NCBI RefSeq assembly: GCF_022712195.1
Contig: NZ_JALAGY010000062.1
Location: 1 to 49,343, forward strand
Length of the DNA stretch: 49,343 bases
Reading direction: 5' to 3'
From: Corynebacterium sp.
GTDB taxonomy: Bacteria; Actinomycetota; Actinomycetes; Mycobacteriales; Mycobacteriaceae
Each line of letters opens with the position of its first letter. Position 1 is the stretch's first letter. The notes beneath the pieces are model-generated. The model searched no databases. It saw only the letters and a list, made by a program, of their open reading frames with translations, and was not told the DNA's origin. The position numbers and the translations under genes were made by a program. Shown here in pieces: positions 16,897-25,827 of the stretch.

Positions 16897-17083
16897 GGTG
16901 GTGGCGTTCTTCCTTCGTAGGTGCGTCTCGTCAGCAGCGGCGGTGTCGGCGGTGCCGGGCCCCGCAGCGGGTTCCCCTCCCACTGCCGGACTCCGGTCTG
17001 GGCCGGTGTCCGCCACGGCCAGCCGTGGCGGCAACACCGGCAATTATGGCAATGCGGTCCCCGGATTCCCGGGACAACACGCC

Positions 17084-17111
17084 AAAACCTTGAAGTTTTA
17101 CTTGAGACTTA
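17084..17111. promoter_or_regulatory. AT-rich tract between the hemolysin III-like gene and PS1
   Basis: The stretch 17084-17111 is strikingly AT-rich for this genome and contains AAGTTTTACTT, a small inverted repeat (AAGT/ACTT around TTT). CATAAT occurs on the minus strand near 17045-17051. One or both probably belong to the promoter of the PS1 operon (start 16896, a leader of over 140 nt). I cannot place -35/-10 elements with certainty. Confidence 0.3.
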
Positions 17112-17161
17112 GTTTCTGCCGGTAGTGTAGCACCTCCCCCCGGGGGTACAACCGGGCCGGC

Positions 17162-17866
17162 TCACGACAGGACAAGGATCCAGATCGCCACGTGGTGCAG
17201 CCCGCCGGCGACGATCGTCGCAGCGTGGAACACCTCGTGGAAGCCGAACCACCGTGCCGACGGGTTCGGGCTCCGCCGCCCGTAGACCACCGCCCCGAGC
17301 GTGTAGATGACCCCGCCGAGGACGATCAGCATCCCCGCCACCGCCGGGATAGCCTCGACGAAACCACCGATCTTCAGCACGGCCAGCCACCCCAGCGACA
17401 GGTAGACGACCACGTCCAGCCAACGGGGGTGGCCGATCCAGAAGATGTTCATCGCCACCGCACCGACGGCCAGCACCCAGCACACCGGCAGGATCCACAG
17501 GCCCTCCGACCACGAGTCGAAGGCGTAGACGGCGATCGGTCCGTAGGTGCCCGCGATGAATATCGCGATCATCGAGTGGTCGGCGCGACGCCACGCCTGG
17601 ACCGTCGCCTCACTGCGCCACGGTGCCCGGTGGTACAGCGCCGAGACCGCGAACAGTCCGATGAGGCAGAGAGAGTAGAGGGCGGTGATCCAGGACAGGG
17701 CGGAACCGCCGTGCAGGATGAACGCCGTGACCGTCAGCGCGGTGCCCGTACCTCCGAAGTACCACGCCGCGTTCTCGTGGAGGCGTCCCCTCAGATACGG
17801 GCGCGCACCACGGTCCACCGGCCGCAGGTTCCGCCGTTCTCCTGCCCCGTGAGCTTCTGTTTCCAT
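17162..17866 (-). CDS. Hemolysin III / PAQR-family membrane protein
   Basis: This 234-residue integral membrane protein has seven predicted helices after a basic N-terminus. It carries the conserved family residues: SALYHR near residue 77, ADHSMIAIFIAGTYGP near residue 97, and HEVFHAATIVAGGLHH close to the C-terminus. The histidines and the Ser/Asp form the metal site of the PAQR/TrhA superfamily. Members have been linked to membrane fluidity or lipid homeostasis; the haemolysin name is historical. It lies between the two mycolyltransferase genes on the same strand. The promoter probably lies in the short gap after the hairpin at 17886-17919. The substrate is unknown. Confidence 0.88.
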   Translation of the reverse strand: METEAHGAGERRNLRPVDRGARPYLRGRLHENAAWYFGGTGTALTVTAFILHGGSALSWITALYSLCLIGLFAVSALYHRAPWRSEATVQAWRRADHSMIAIFIAGTYGPIAVYAFDSWSEGLWILPVCWVLAVGAVAMNIFWIGHPRWLDVVVYLSLGWLAVLKIGGFVEAIPAVAGMLIVLGGVIYTLGAVVYGRRSPNPSARWFGFHEVFHAATIVAGGLHHVAIWILVLS

Positions 17867-17885
17867 ACTTGTTCAGTGTATGCGT

Positions 17886-17919
17886 ACGGCCCGGGAGATG
17901 TCGCCATCTCCCGGGCCGT
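17886..17919. terminator. Hairpin terminator after the second mycolyltransferase gene
   Basis: ACGGCCCGGGAGATG (17886-17900) pairs perfectly with CATCTCCCGGGCCGT (17905-17919) around the 4-nt loop TCGC. It begins 27 bp beyond the stop of the mycolyltransferase (minus strand) and just ahead of the hemolysin III-like start, so it ends the glfT2-to-mycolyltransferase transcript or isolates the PAQR gene. Confidence 0.8.
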
Positions 17920-17946
17920 CGCGGTCCCCCCTAGGTCTGCCTTATG

Positions 17947-18996
17947 TCAGCAGACCACCTTGCCTGCGCGGTAGCAGACGTTCAGCGCGTCGAGGATCTT
18001 CGGACGTGCCTTCTGCAGCTCCGGGGTCCACAGCGTCCAGTTGTGCACGCCGACCGTCGGGTAGCTGGCGGTCACGTTCGCACCGGAGGCGCGGGCGGCC
18101 AGCTCGAAGGTCGCGGTGGAGCCGCGGGACGCCCACTCCAGGCCGATGCCGGCGATGCCGCCGACCGGGTTGGCCATGAAGTCGTCGCGCGGACCGGGGA
18201 TACCGGCTGCGGCGGAGACGTAGACCGGCATACCTGCCAGCTTCGGTGCGTTGAGCAGCGGGTCGTTCGCGAAGCGGGTCGGGTGCAGCGGGTGGCCCCA
18301 CATGTCCCAGACGTTCGCTCCCGGGGAGCCCTCGTTCATCGCGAACTGCAGGGCCATGTACATGCCCGGGGACGTGGTGTTCAGGTAGCCGGACAGCGAG
18401 GTGGCCTGCTTGAACTGGTTGCGGTGGCGGGACGCCAGGTTGATCGCCGCGGTACCGCCCATCGACAGGCCGACCAGCGCGTTGCGGTTCTGGCTGATCC
18501 CGAAGTTCTGTGCGAGCTGCGCCGGCAGCTCACGGGTCAGGAAGGTCTCCCACCGCGGCTTCTTCGGGGTGGTGGAGCCGTTGAACGGGCCGATCCAGTC
18601 CGCGTAGAACTGGGAGGCGCCGCCGACGGGCATGACCACGTTGACGTCGTCGTTGACGAACTGGTCGACACCGTGGCCCAGGTAGGTCCAGGCGTTCCAG
18701 TCGTCGCGGGCGCGCAGCCCATCCAGCAGGTAGATCGCGGCGTCGCTGTTGGAGCGCTTGATCTGGACCTGGATGTCCTGCCCCATGGCACCGGAGTAGA
18801 ACCAGCAGTTCTGGACGTAGTGGTTGTAGTTGGCCCAGCTACAGCGGGGGCCAAGAATCCCGCGGTCATCGGCGGACGCGGTCGGAGCCACGACGGTGGC
18901 CAACCCGAAGGCCGTGCCGATCGCGACAATCAGGGCCATGAGCTTGCGGCCCAGCGAGCCGGTCGCGGACCGGTGCTTCCCGGTGGCAGTCGTCAT
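17947..18996 (-). CDS. Secreted mycolyltransferase, antigen 85 / Cmt family
   Basis: This 349-residue exported enzyme has a signal peptide (residues 1-43, ending TASA) and a single antigen-85 esterase domain. The nucleophile is Ser178 in GLSMGG and the catalytic His318 lies in VHNWTLW. An early LDGLRARDDWNAW segment and LSGYLNTTSPGM are typical of the family. Two cysteine pairs (RCSW/QNCW and the C-terminal NVCYRAGKVVC) suggest disulfides. Unlike the PS1-type neighbour it lacks LGFP repeats. It exchanges mycolates between trehalose monomycolate, dimycolate and arabinogalactan. ATG 18996 has AAAGGA five bases upstream; the longer frame has no signal character. It stands at the fbpA/cmt2 position beside ubiA. 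The mytB/cmt2 assignment is by position only. Confidence 0.92.
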   Translation of the reverse strand: MTTATGKHRSATGSLGRKLMALIVAIGTAFGLATVVAPTASADDRGILGPRCSWANYNHYVQNCWFYSGAMGQDIQVQIKRSNSDAAIYLLDGLRARDDWNAWTYLGHGVDQFVNDDVNVVMPVGGASQFYADWIGPFNGSTTPKKPRWETFLTRELPAQLAQNFGISQNRNALVGLSMGGTAAINLASRHRNQFKQATSLSGYLNTTSPGMYMALQFAMNEGSPGANVWDMWGHPLHPTRFANDPLLNAPKLAGMPVYVSAAAGIPGPRDDFMANPVGGIAGIGLEWASRGSTATFELAARASGANVTASYPTVGVHNWTLWTPELQKARPKILDALNVCYRAGKVVC

Positions 18997-19133
18997 GTTT
19001 TCCTTTACGTGCTTTTGTCGGACGGCGTCGACGCCCTCCGTGCCTACAGTGCTCGGAACGTTACCAAACAGTGATGTTTTCCGCCAAGAATATCGCCAAG
19101 CCGGCACCAAGCGTTACGGCAGCGTCCGGACAG

Positions 19134-20234
19134 CTACGTGACAGCGGGGATCACGTAGACCGCCACGGCGATCGTCGCTACCCAGATCAGCGCCAGTGCC
19201 TGCAGTGTGCGGTCGCTCAACGCGATCTCGTCCGGGGCACCGCCCTCACCGCGGTCCACGTCGGCGGCGTAGCGCAGGATCGCCACAGTGAACGGCACCA
19301 TCGACACCTGGTACCAGACCGAGGCGTGCCCGGGGTGCTGCTGGCTCATGTCGAAGCCCCACAGGGCATAGGCCAGCACCACGGCCGTGGCCGCCAACGT
19401 CCACACGAAACGCAGGTAGGTCGGCGTGTAGCTCTCCAGGGACTTGCGGATCTTCGCCCCCGAGCGCAGGGACAGCTTCAGCTCCGCGTAGCGCTTACCC
19501 GCGGCCATGAACAGCGAACCGAAGGCCGCGACCAGCAGGAACCACTGCGACAGGTCGATACTCGCCGCCACACCACCGGCCATCGCCCGCAGCATGAACC
19601 CGGACGACACCAGCGCGATGTCGATCACCGGCTGGTGCTTCCAGCCGAAGCAGTAGCCCAGCTGCAGGGCGATGTACACCGCGATGACGATCGCCAACGA
19701 CCCGCCGTTGGAGGCCAGGAAGCTCAGCCCCAGCGCCCCGACGATGAGCACCACCGCCATGGCGTAGGCCAGCCCCACCGGCAGGACACCCGCCGCGATC
19801 GGACGGAACCGCTTCGTGGGGTGCTGCCGGTCGGACTCCACGTCCTTGGCGTCGTTGACCAGGTAGATCGACGAGGCGCCGAGACAGAACACGACGAAGG
19901 CGATGACGATGTCGGTGATCACCCGCCCCTGGAAGAGCAGGTCGCCGCCGGCCGCGGCCGGCGCGGCCACGACGAGGACGTTCTTCACCCACTGCTTCGG
20001 GCGCAACGCCTTGACCATCGCCTCCGGGAGGTTGCGCGGCGCACGGTGCCCCGAACCCTCGCCGGAGTCACCGGACTCCTCACGCGCGTAGGTACGGTCC
20101 TCCCACGCCGCGGGCTCCTCGAGCCCCGAGGTGTGCGGCTCAGACCCGATGAACGCCTGACGTTCACCCGGGCGTTCATTGGTGTCGTGGGTTTCGCTGG
20201 GGTCGAATTCCGGATCCGTCCCGGGACGAGTCAT
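19134..20234 (-). CDS. ubiA: Decaprenyl-phosphate phosphoribosyltransferase (UbiA family, Rv3806c type)
   Basis: This 366-residue polytopic membrane protein has an acidic, disordered N-terminal tail (1-65) before eight or nine helices. The first Asp-rich motif NDAKDVESDR spans residues 127-136, followed by HPTKRFRPIA; KHQPVIDIA and AGKRYAELK mark the second half. It moves 5-phosphoribose from PRPP to decaprenyl phosphate, the first committed step toward decaprenyl-phosphoryl-arabinose. The start at 20234 overlaps the PAP2 stop by 4 bp (ATGA), fitting the conserved glfT2-PAP2-ubiA operon. The N-terminal tail is longer than in mycobacterial homologues (about 300 aa in total). In relatives the arabinofuranosyltransferase aftB follows; here the next gene is a mycolyltransferase. 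Confidence 0.93.
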   Translation of the reverse strand: MTRPGTDPEFDPSETHDTNERPGERQAFIGSEPHTSGLEEPAAWEDRTYAREESGDSGEGSGHRAPRNLPEAMVKALRPKQWVKNVLVVAAPAAAGGDLLFQGRVITDIVIAFVVFCLGASSIYLVNDAKDVESDRQHPTKRFRPIAAGVLPVGLAYAMAVVLIVGALGLSFLASNGGSLAIVIAVYIALQLGYCFGWKHQPVIDIALVSSGFMLRAMAGGVAASIDLSQWFLLVAAFGSLFMAAGKRYAELKLSLRSGAKIRKSLESYTPTYLRFVWTLAATAVVLAYALWGFDMSQQHPGHASVWYQVSMVPFTVAILRYAADVDRGEGGAPDEIALSDRTLQALALIWVATIAVAVYVIPAVT

Positions 20235-20761
20235 CGCTTGATCTCCTTCGCAGTTCGGTGGACGGTCTTCTCCGTCGCCACTCCGAGGGCAACTCCGGCG
20301 AGGACGTCGGTGGGGTAGTGCACGCCGAGGACCAGCCGGGACGCCATCATCACCGGCACACCTGCCAGAGGCGCACGCGAACCGGTGATCCGGCTCAGCG
20401 AGCTCAGCGCGGCCGCGGTGGACGTGGCGTGGGACGAGGGGAAGCTCAGCCGCGAGGGGGTCCCGACCCCGACCCGGACACGCGGGTCCGACGGACGACG
20501 CCGCCGCACCACACGCTTCAGGACGACGGACGCGGCGTGCGCGGTGAACGCGGACACGCCGAGCTCCACCCACGGGGCCGCCGTCCTGCCGCGGACGGCG
20601 GACACCGCCGCACCGGCACCGGCCAGTGCGAACCAGCCGAGGGCATGCTCACCGAAGTGGCTGAGCCCGCGGGCCGCGCCCAGCACGGCGGAACCGTCAC
20701 CGTCGCCGGCGAGGACGGCGTCCTGCACGGCGACGAGGACGTCCGCCTCCGACCGCCCCAT
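20231..20761 (-). CDS. PAP2-family phosphatase, putative decaprenyl-phosphoryl-ribose 5-phosphatase (Rv3807c type)
   Basis: This 176-residue membrane protein has the three-part PAP2 acid-phosphatase signature: KRVVRRRRPSDPR, SFPSSHATSTAA near residues 108-118, and SRLVLGVHYPTDVLAG. These supply the Lys/Arg, His and Arg/His/Asp active-site residues. Lying between GlfT2 and UbiA, it is the candidate that removes the 5-phosphate from decaprenylphosphoryl-5-phosphoribose. It begins one base before the end of glfT2 (TGATG) and overlaps ubiA by 4 bp, so the three are translated as a coupled unit. Confidence 0.9.
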   Translation of the reverse strand: MGRSEADVLVAVQDAVLAGDGDGSAVLGAARGLSHFGEHALGWFALAGAGAAVSAVRGRTAAPWVELGVSAFTAHAASVVLKRVVRRRRPSDPRVRVGVGTPSRLSFPSSHATSTAAALSSLSRITGSRAPLAGVPVMMASRLVLGVHYPTDVLAGVALGVATEKTVHRTAKEIKR

Positions 20762-22812
20762 CAGCCCTGCTCCGGTTCGAAGATCTGCGCCCAGGCGTCG
20801 ATGCTGGTCAGCTCAGGGTGTGCGACACGGTAGCGCTGCCGCATCTCGTCGAAACGGGCCGCCACCTCCTTCTGCAGGCGGGCGGACTCCGTGGCCAGCT
20901 CCCGGGCCTTGTCGCGGTCACGCTTGCGGTAGACCACACCGGTGCCGTCGGCGGTCGTCACGGTGACACCGTCGAGACGTCCCAGGGAGAACCAGCGCGC
21001 CTCGATCGGAGGCAGGTTGACCTGCGGGACCTCATGGTGGTGCGGGTCGGCCGGACGCAGGTTGTTCGCCACCACCTTGGCCAGCCGGGTCACCTTCGAC
21101 ACCGTGGACAGCGGGATGTCGGTCAGCTTCGCCGGACCACCGTCCGCCGGCGGCAGCGTCGACGACGACGGGACGACGACGGCGTCCGGGTACTGCTTGC
21201 GCAGCGCGTTGATGCGCGGCAGTGCCGTCTCCAGGATCTCGAATAGCTGGTCGGGGCCGGCGAGGAAGTCCTTCATCGCCTCGTTCTGGATCGCCACCGT
21301 GGAGTACTCCAGGCACATCAGGTGCTTGGCCGTGGCCTTCGCCATCGAGGCGATGATGCCGGTCGGGCTGCCCTCGTGCTGGAGGGCGGCGACGATCAGC
21401 CGGTTACGCAGGTGGAAGTACGCCTGCCAGTCGATCGCGTCGTCCTTGTCGGACCAGGCCATGTGCCAGATGGCGATACCCGGCCACGACGCGGTGGGGA
21501 ACCCGTGGTCCCGGGCACGCAGACCGAACTCGCCGTCGTCCCACTTGATGAACAGCGGCAGCGGCTGGCCGACCGTGTCCGCCACGACCCGCGGGATCAT
21601 GCACATCCACCAGCCGTTGTAGTCGGCGTCGATGCGGCGGTGCAGGTCCTTGGAGTCGACCCGCTCCCCCGACGCGTTCCTGCCGTACTCCCCACGGTCG
21701 CGCAGCGGGTGGTTGTAGAAGTCGTGGTCGTAGTGGGTGTGCGGGGCCGCGGTCCACATGAAGCTGCCGCGGTCGATGATCTCACCCATGGTGTGCAGGT
21801 GGCTACGCTCCTGCAGGTTCAGCATCTGCCCGCCCACCAGCATCGGCGAGGACGCGTACCGCGACGCCGCCAGGGCACGCAGCACACTGTCCGGCTCGAT
21901 GGCGATGTCGTCGTCCATGTAGAGGATGAACGGGCTGTCCGTGCCGCGCTCCGGGTGGCGTGCCTCGTACATGATGCGCGAGTAGCCGCCGGAACCGCCG
22001 AGATTGCCCTGCACCGGCATGCGCAGACGGTCACCGTAGTGCTGCTCGACCGCCGGGAATCCCGGCTCGTCCTTCGGGTGCTTCGTTCCCTGGTCCGGCA
22101 TGATCAGCGCGTCCACCACGGAGTCGACCACCGGGTCGGAGGACAGCGCCTCCAGGGCGGCGACGGCGTCGGCCGGACGGTTGAACGTGGGGATGCCGAT
22201 CGTCACGCGCGGCTCCGGCGCCGGCAGGAGGTCACCCTCCCTGAGCGTCGTCTTCTCGCCGGTGGCGGGGTCGGTGACGACCGTGTCGGACACCACGCGC
22301 TGGTCGGCGGCGTCCCGGGTGGCGAACCAGCCGGCACTGTGGATCGTCGTCTCTGACTCACAGGTGATGTCGAACCAGATCCAGCCGCCGTCCTCGAACG
22401 GTGCCAGGGACACGGTGAACTCCGCGACACCGTGGCCGTGCTCGTCGACGTCGACGATCCCTCCGGTCACCGCGATACGCGAGCCGTCGATCTTGGAACG
22501 GTAGATGTCGATGCGGGCGTCGCCGGTGAGGTCGACGCGCAGCTGCACCTCGTCGAGCTGGCTCCAACGGCGCCAGTAGGACGCCGGGAAACCGTTGAAG
22601 TAGCTCTCGAAGCTGACCTCCTCGCCCGCGGGAATCCGTGCGGACGTGCGGGACAGTGCGGTGACACGCCCCGGGGTCTGCTCGTTCTCCACGATGTAGA
22701 GGGAGCGGACGTCCCGGGGTTCTCCCCTCTTCGGCAGAATGACCCGGGCGAGTCGCCGCGGGTCGTAGCGATCGTCACGGCGATCGTCGCTCATCTCAGT
22801 GGTTGCGCTCAT
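20761..22812 (-). CDS. glfT2: Galactofuranosyltransferase GlfT2
   Basis: This 683-residue GT2-family enzyme is close to GlfT2 of other Corynebacteriales (about 640). An N-terminal beta-rich domain (about 1-180) precedes the GT-A domain starting at RVTIGIPTFNRPADAV. The metal-binding DDD is at residues 300-302 (LYMDDDIAIEP). KWDDGEFGLRARDHG and IWHMAWSDKDD carry the catalytic Asp and acceptor-site residues, and a helical C-terminal domain follows. It polymerises alternating beta-1,5 and beta-1,6 galactofuranose from UDP-Galf made by Glf. ATG 22812 is preceded by an in-frame TTG at 22815; GGAGG lies about 15 nt upstream, so initiation is not sharply defined. glf itself lies 10 kb away. Confidence 0.95.
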   Translation of the reverse strand: MSATTEMSDDRRDDRYDPRRLARVILPKRGEPRDVRSLYIVENEQTPGRVTALSRTSARIPAGEEVSFESYFNGFPASYWRRWSQLDEVQLRVDLTGDARIDIYRSKIDGSRIAVTGGIVDVDEHGHGVAEFTVSLAPFEDGGWIWFDITCESETTIHSAGWFATRDAADQRVVSDTVVTDPATGEKTTLREGDLLPAPEPRVTIGIPTFNRPADAVAALEALSSDPVVDSVVDALIMPDQGTKHPKDEPGFPAVEQHYGDRLRMPVQGNLGGSGGYSRIMYEARHPERGTDSPFILYMDDDIAIEPDSVLRALAASRYASSPMLVGGQMLNLQERSHLHTMGEIIDRGSFMWTAAPHTHYDHDFYNHPLRDRGEYGRNASGERVDSKDLHRRIDADYNGWWMCMIPRVVADTVGQPLPLFIKWDDGEFGLRARDHGFPTASWPGIAIWHMAWSDKDDAIDWQAYFHLRNRLIVAALQHEGSPTGIIASMAKATAKHLMCLEYSTVAIQNEAMKDFLAGPDQLFEILETALPRINALRKQYPDAVVVPSSSTLPPADGGPAKLTDIPLSTVSKVTRLAKVVANNLRPADPHHHEVPQVNLPPIEARWFSLGRLDGVTVTTADGTGVVYRKRDRDKARELATESARLQKEVAARFDEMRQRYRVAHPELTSIDAWAQIFEPEQG

Positions 22813-22954
22813 CAAGTTCTACGCCGGCCTCCGTTAGACAGTTGTACGCCGACGATTATTCCCCATCACGGCGACGCGGGCGTAGTCGGGCACGCTGAAT
22901 CCACCTGTGAATCGCCTGCCAGACGCTGAGGACCTCGCGGGCCGCGCAGTGGTT

Positions 22955-22960
22955 TAGCAT
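22955..22960 (+). promoter_or_regulatory. -10 element TAGCAT, leaderless start of acyl-CoA dehydrogenase
   Basis: TAGCAT ends 8 nt before the ATG at 22969, so transcription should begin at or beside the start codon. GGGAAAG in between is only a weak ribosome binding site. Confidence 0.45.
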
Positions 22961-22968
22961 GGGAAAGC

Positions 22969-24759
22969 ATGACAGCCGACATCCTCTCCCGTGACGACCT
23001 CGCCTTCCTCCTCTACGACTGGCTGCACGTCGAGTCGTTGACCCGGCACGACAGGTTCGCCGACCACTCCCGGGACACCTTCGACGCCATGCTGGACGCC
23101 TCCCGCGACCTGGCGGAGACCTGGTTCCGCCCCCACATGCGCGCCTCCGACCAGGATGAACCCACCTTCGACGCCGACGGCGTCCACACCCACGAGGCGA
23201 TCGCACCGGCGCTGCGGGCCTTCGCGGAGTCCGGACTGGCCGCCGCGTCCTTCGGCGAGGAGCACGGGGGCGTGGACCTGCCGCTCACCGTCTCCCGCGC
23301 CTGTTTCGCCTGGGTCCAGGCGGCCAACATCGCCACCGCCGCCTACCCGATGCTGACCATGGCGAACGCCGCCCTCATCCTCGCCCACGGGACGCCCCGG
23401 CAGATCGCCGACTACGCCGAGCCACAGCTCGCCGGGCGGTACAGCGGGACGATGTGCCTGTCCGAACCCCACGCGGGCTCCTCCCTGGCGGACGTGAAGA
23501 CCCGGGCCCGGCGCGACGGGACAGACGGGGCAGACGGGTCAGACGGAGCCTGGCGGATCACCGGGACGAAGATGTGGATCTCCGGCGGCGACCACGCGAT
23601 GACGGAGAACATCATCCACCTCGTCCTCGCCCGCACCGGCCCGGCGGAGGCGGGGGTGAAGGGGCTCAGCCTGTTCATCGTCCCGAAGGTGCTGGACTCG
23701 GGCGAGCGCAACGACGTCGTCCTGGCCGGCCTGAACCACAAGATGGGCTACCGCGGCACCACGAACACGCTGCTGAACTTCGGCGAGGGCGCCCACACCC
23801 CCGGCGGCTCGGCAGGGGCGGTGGGGTACCTCGTGGGCGAGGAGAACCGGGGCCTGCAGTACATGTTCCACATGATGAACGAGGCCCGGATCGGCGTGGG
23901 CACCGGTGCCGCCGCCCTGGCGATGACCGGCTACCTGGAGTCGCTGGACTACGCCCGCAACCGTCCGCAGGGCCGTCCCGTCGGGGCGAAGGACCCCGCC
24001 GAACCGCAGGTGCCGATCATCCGGCACGCCGATGTCCGGCGCATGCTGATGGCGCAGAAGACCTACGCGGAAGGGTCGATGGCGCTGTGCCTGTACGCCG
24101 CGCACCTGGTGGACCTGGCCGCGACCTCCACCGGCGAGGAATGGCGGCGCCATGAGCTGCTGCTGGACGTCCTGACCCCGGTGGTGAAGAGTTTCCCGTC
24201 CCAGTACGGCCCCGCGGCCAATGACCTGGCGATCCAGGTCCTCGGCGGGGCGGGGTACACGCGCGACTACAACGTGGAGCAGTTCTACCGGGACAACCGG
24301 CTGAACCCGATCCACGAGGGGACGCACGGCATCCAGGGCCAGGACCTGCTGGGGCGCAAGGTCCTGATGCAGGACGGGGCGGGGCTGCAGCTGCTCGCCG
24401 ACACGGTCTCGGAGACGGTGACGTCCACGGCGGTCCTGTTCCCGGAGTTCTCCACGGCCCTCGCCGACCGCCTGCGGCGGCTTCTCGAGGTGACCGGGGA
24501 CCTGTGGCGGGACGGGGACGCCACCGCCGCGCTGGCCCACGCCACGGACTACCTGGAGGTCACCGGGCACGTCGTCGTCGCCTGGCTCTGGCTGGACATG
24601 GCGTTCGCGGCGGAGGCGGCGGGATCACCGCTGGCGGAGGGGAAACGCGCCGCGGCCCGGTACTTCTTCACCCGTGAGCTGCCGAAGGTCGACCCCGTCC
24701 TCGAGCGGCTCAGCGCCCGCGACTCCCTGCTGAACGACCTGGACGAGTCGGTGTTCTGA
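22969..24759 (+). CDS. Acyl-CoA dehydrogenase, FadE5/DmdC-like long form
   Basis: This 596-residue flavoenzyme has the acyl-CoA dehydrogenase layout: helical N-terminal domain with FGEEHGGVDLPL, the FAD-binding segment MCLSEPHAGSSLADV followed by GTKMWISGGDH, and the helical C-domain with QVLGGAGYTRDYNVEQFYRD. The catalytic base is Glu450 in NPIHEGTHGIQG. About 110 extra C-terminal residues form the additional domain of FadE5/DmdC-type enzymes, and the length is near FadE5 (about 610). It oxidises acyl-CoA to trans-2-enoyl-CoA. A short Gly/Asp run (GTDGADGSDGA) sits in the middle domain. The gene is divergent from glfT2 and convergent with an epimerase-like gene, so it appears monocistronic. 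Confidence 0.9.
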   Translation: MTADILSRDDLAFLLYDWLHVESLTRHDRFADHSRDTFDAMLDASRDLAETWFRPHMRASDQDEPTFDADGVHTHEAIAPALRAFAESGLAAASFGEEHGGVDLPLTVSRACFAWVQAANIATAAYPMLTMANAALILAHGTPRQIADYAEPQLAGRYSGTMCLSEPHAGSSLADVKTRARRDGTDGADGSDGAWRITGTKMWISGGDHAMTENIIHLVLARTGPAEAGVKGLSLFIVPKVLDSGERNDVVLAGLNHKMGYRGTTNTLLNFGEGAHTPGGSAGAVGYLVGEENRGLQYMFHMMNEARIGVGTGAAALAMTGYLESLDYARNRPQGRPVGAKDPAEPQVPIIRHADVRRMLMAQKTYAEGSMALCLYAAHLVDLAATSTGEEWRRHELLLDVLTPVVKSFPSQYGPAANDLAIQVLGGAGYTRDYNVEQFYRDNRLNPIHEGTHGIQGQDLLGRKVLMQDGAGLQLLADTVSETVTSTAVLFPEFSTALADRLRRLLEVTGDLWRDGDATAALAHATDYLEVTGHVVVAWLWLDMAFAAEAAGSPLAEGKRAAARYFFTRELPKVDPVLERLSARDSLLNDLDESVF

Positions 24760-24787
24760 CCCCCGCACCGGGGACGGGGTGGCGCAC

Positions 24788-25720
24788 TCAGGCGCCGGTG
24801 CGCTCCCGGTGGATCGCCGCCACGCCCTCGGCGTAGGTGGTGACGCGGAAGTCCGGGAAGGCCTCGGTGAACTTGTCGGTGACGAAGATGTTGTCCACCC
24901 CGTAGCGCGGGAGGAGCTCCCAGAGCTCGCGGACGTTGCTGCTGAACAGGCGTCCGACGGCGAAGGCCGCCTTGGGCAGCACGGTGACACCGACCTGGCG
25001 TCCCCACTCCCGGGACGCCAGGTCGACGAGCTCGCGGTAGGTGATGCGCGAGGTGTCGACGGGGAGGTGCCAGGTCTGGCCGTAGGCGGAGTCGGTGTTG
25101 CCGATCAGGGCCATGGCCCGGCTGGCGTCCGGGGTCCAGATGAGGCTGCGACGGGTGTCGGCGCTCAACGGCACCTTGGCCTTCTTTCCCTCGGCGACGG
25201 CGTCGAACACCAGGGTGTTGGTGAAGCTCTGCGTCTTGCCGGGGCCGTAGAACTCCGGGGCGCGGCAGATGACGGCCTCGACGCGGCCCTGCTCCATGGC
25301 CTCCAGGAGCATGGTGGTCATCGTCGCGCGCGTCCGGGCCTTGCTGCCCTTCGGGGTGAAGGGGGTGTCCTCGGTCTGCGGCTCGCTGGTCATCGGGTAC
25401 ATGTAGGTGTTGTCGAAGAAGACGAGCCGGGTGCCGTGCCTCTCGCAGGCGTCGATGGTGTTCTTCATCATCGTGGGGAGCTGCTCGGCCCAGAGTGCGC
25501 TGTCCGGCGGCAGGCCGACGGTGAGGTAGGCGATGTCGCTGCCGGCGACGGCGGCGTCCGTCTCGTCGGCGTTCATGAGGTCGGCGGAGACCAGCTCGTC
25601 GGTGTCGTGCAGCTTCCGCGGGTTGCGGCTGACGAGCCTGATGTCGGTGGTGTGGTTGGCGTGGAGCTCGCGGGCGAGTTCTGTTCCGATCTGCCCGTTG
25701 GCTCCGAGGATGGTCTGCAT
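24788..25720 (-). CDS. NAD(P)-binding epimerase/dehydratase-like protein
   Basis: This 310-residue protein starts with a Rossmann motif, ILGANGQIGTEL, and continues as an extended or atypical SDR. FDNTYMYP occupies the active-site region where most family members have YxxxK, and RAPEFYGPG and SLIWTPDASRAM follow as in NAD-dependent epimerase/NmrA-like proteins. The classical catalytic Lys is not obvious. Substrate and pathway cannot be read. A well-formed promoter lies just upstream (25762-25790). The gene is convergent with the acyl-CoA dehydrogenase and has no coupled neighbour. Confidence 0.8.
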   Translation of the reverse strand: MQTILGANGQIGTELARELHANHTTDIRLVSRNPRKLHDTDELVSADLMNADETDAAVAGSDIAYLTVGLPPDSALWAEQLPTMMKNTIDACERHGTRLVFFDNTYMYPMTSEPQTEDTPFTPKGSKARTRATMTTMLLEAMEQGRVEAVICRAPEFYGPGKTQSFTNTLVFDAVAEGKKAKVPLSADTRRSLIWTPDASRAMALIGNTDSAYGQTWHLPVDTSRITYRELVDLASREWGRQVGVTVLPKAAFAVGRLFSSNVRELWELLPRYGVDNIFVTDKFTEAFPDFRVTTYAEGVAAIHRERTGA

Positions 25721-25757
25721 GGGTGGCGCCTTTCGTTGACTGGGTGTGCCGCTATGG

Positions 25758-25790
25758 TGACACTGTAAACATCAATGTGATCGTTGTCAA
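25758..25790 (-). promoter_or_regulatory. Consensus-like promoter with flanking TGACA/TGTCA inverted repeat
   Basis: Read on the minus strand, TTGACA (25790-25785) is followed after exactly 17 nt by TACAGT (25767-25762), a near-consensus sigma-A promoter for the epimerase-like gene. On the plus strand TGACA (25758-25762) and TGTCA (25785-25789) form an inverted repeat around the spacer, so a repressor could cover both boxes. Confidence 0.55.
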
Positions 25791-25827
25791 CACCGCGTCC
25801 CGCCTGCAGTTCCCCGGACGCCGGGAG

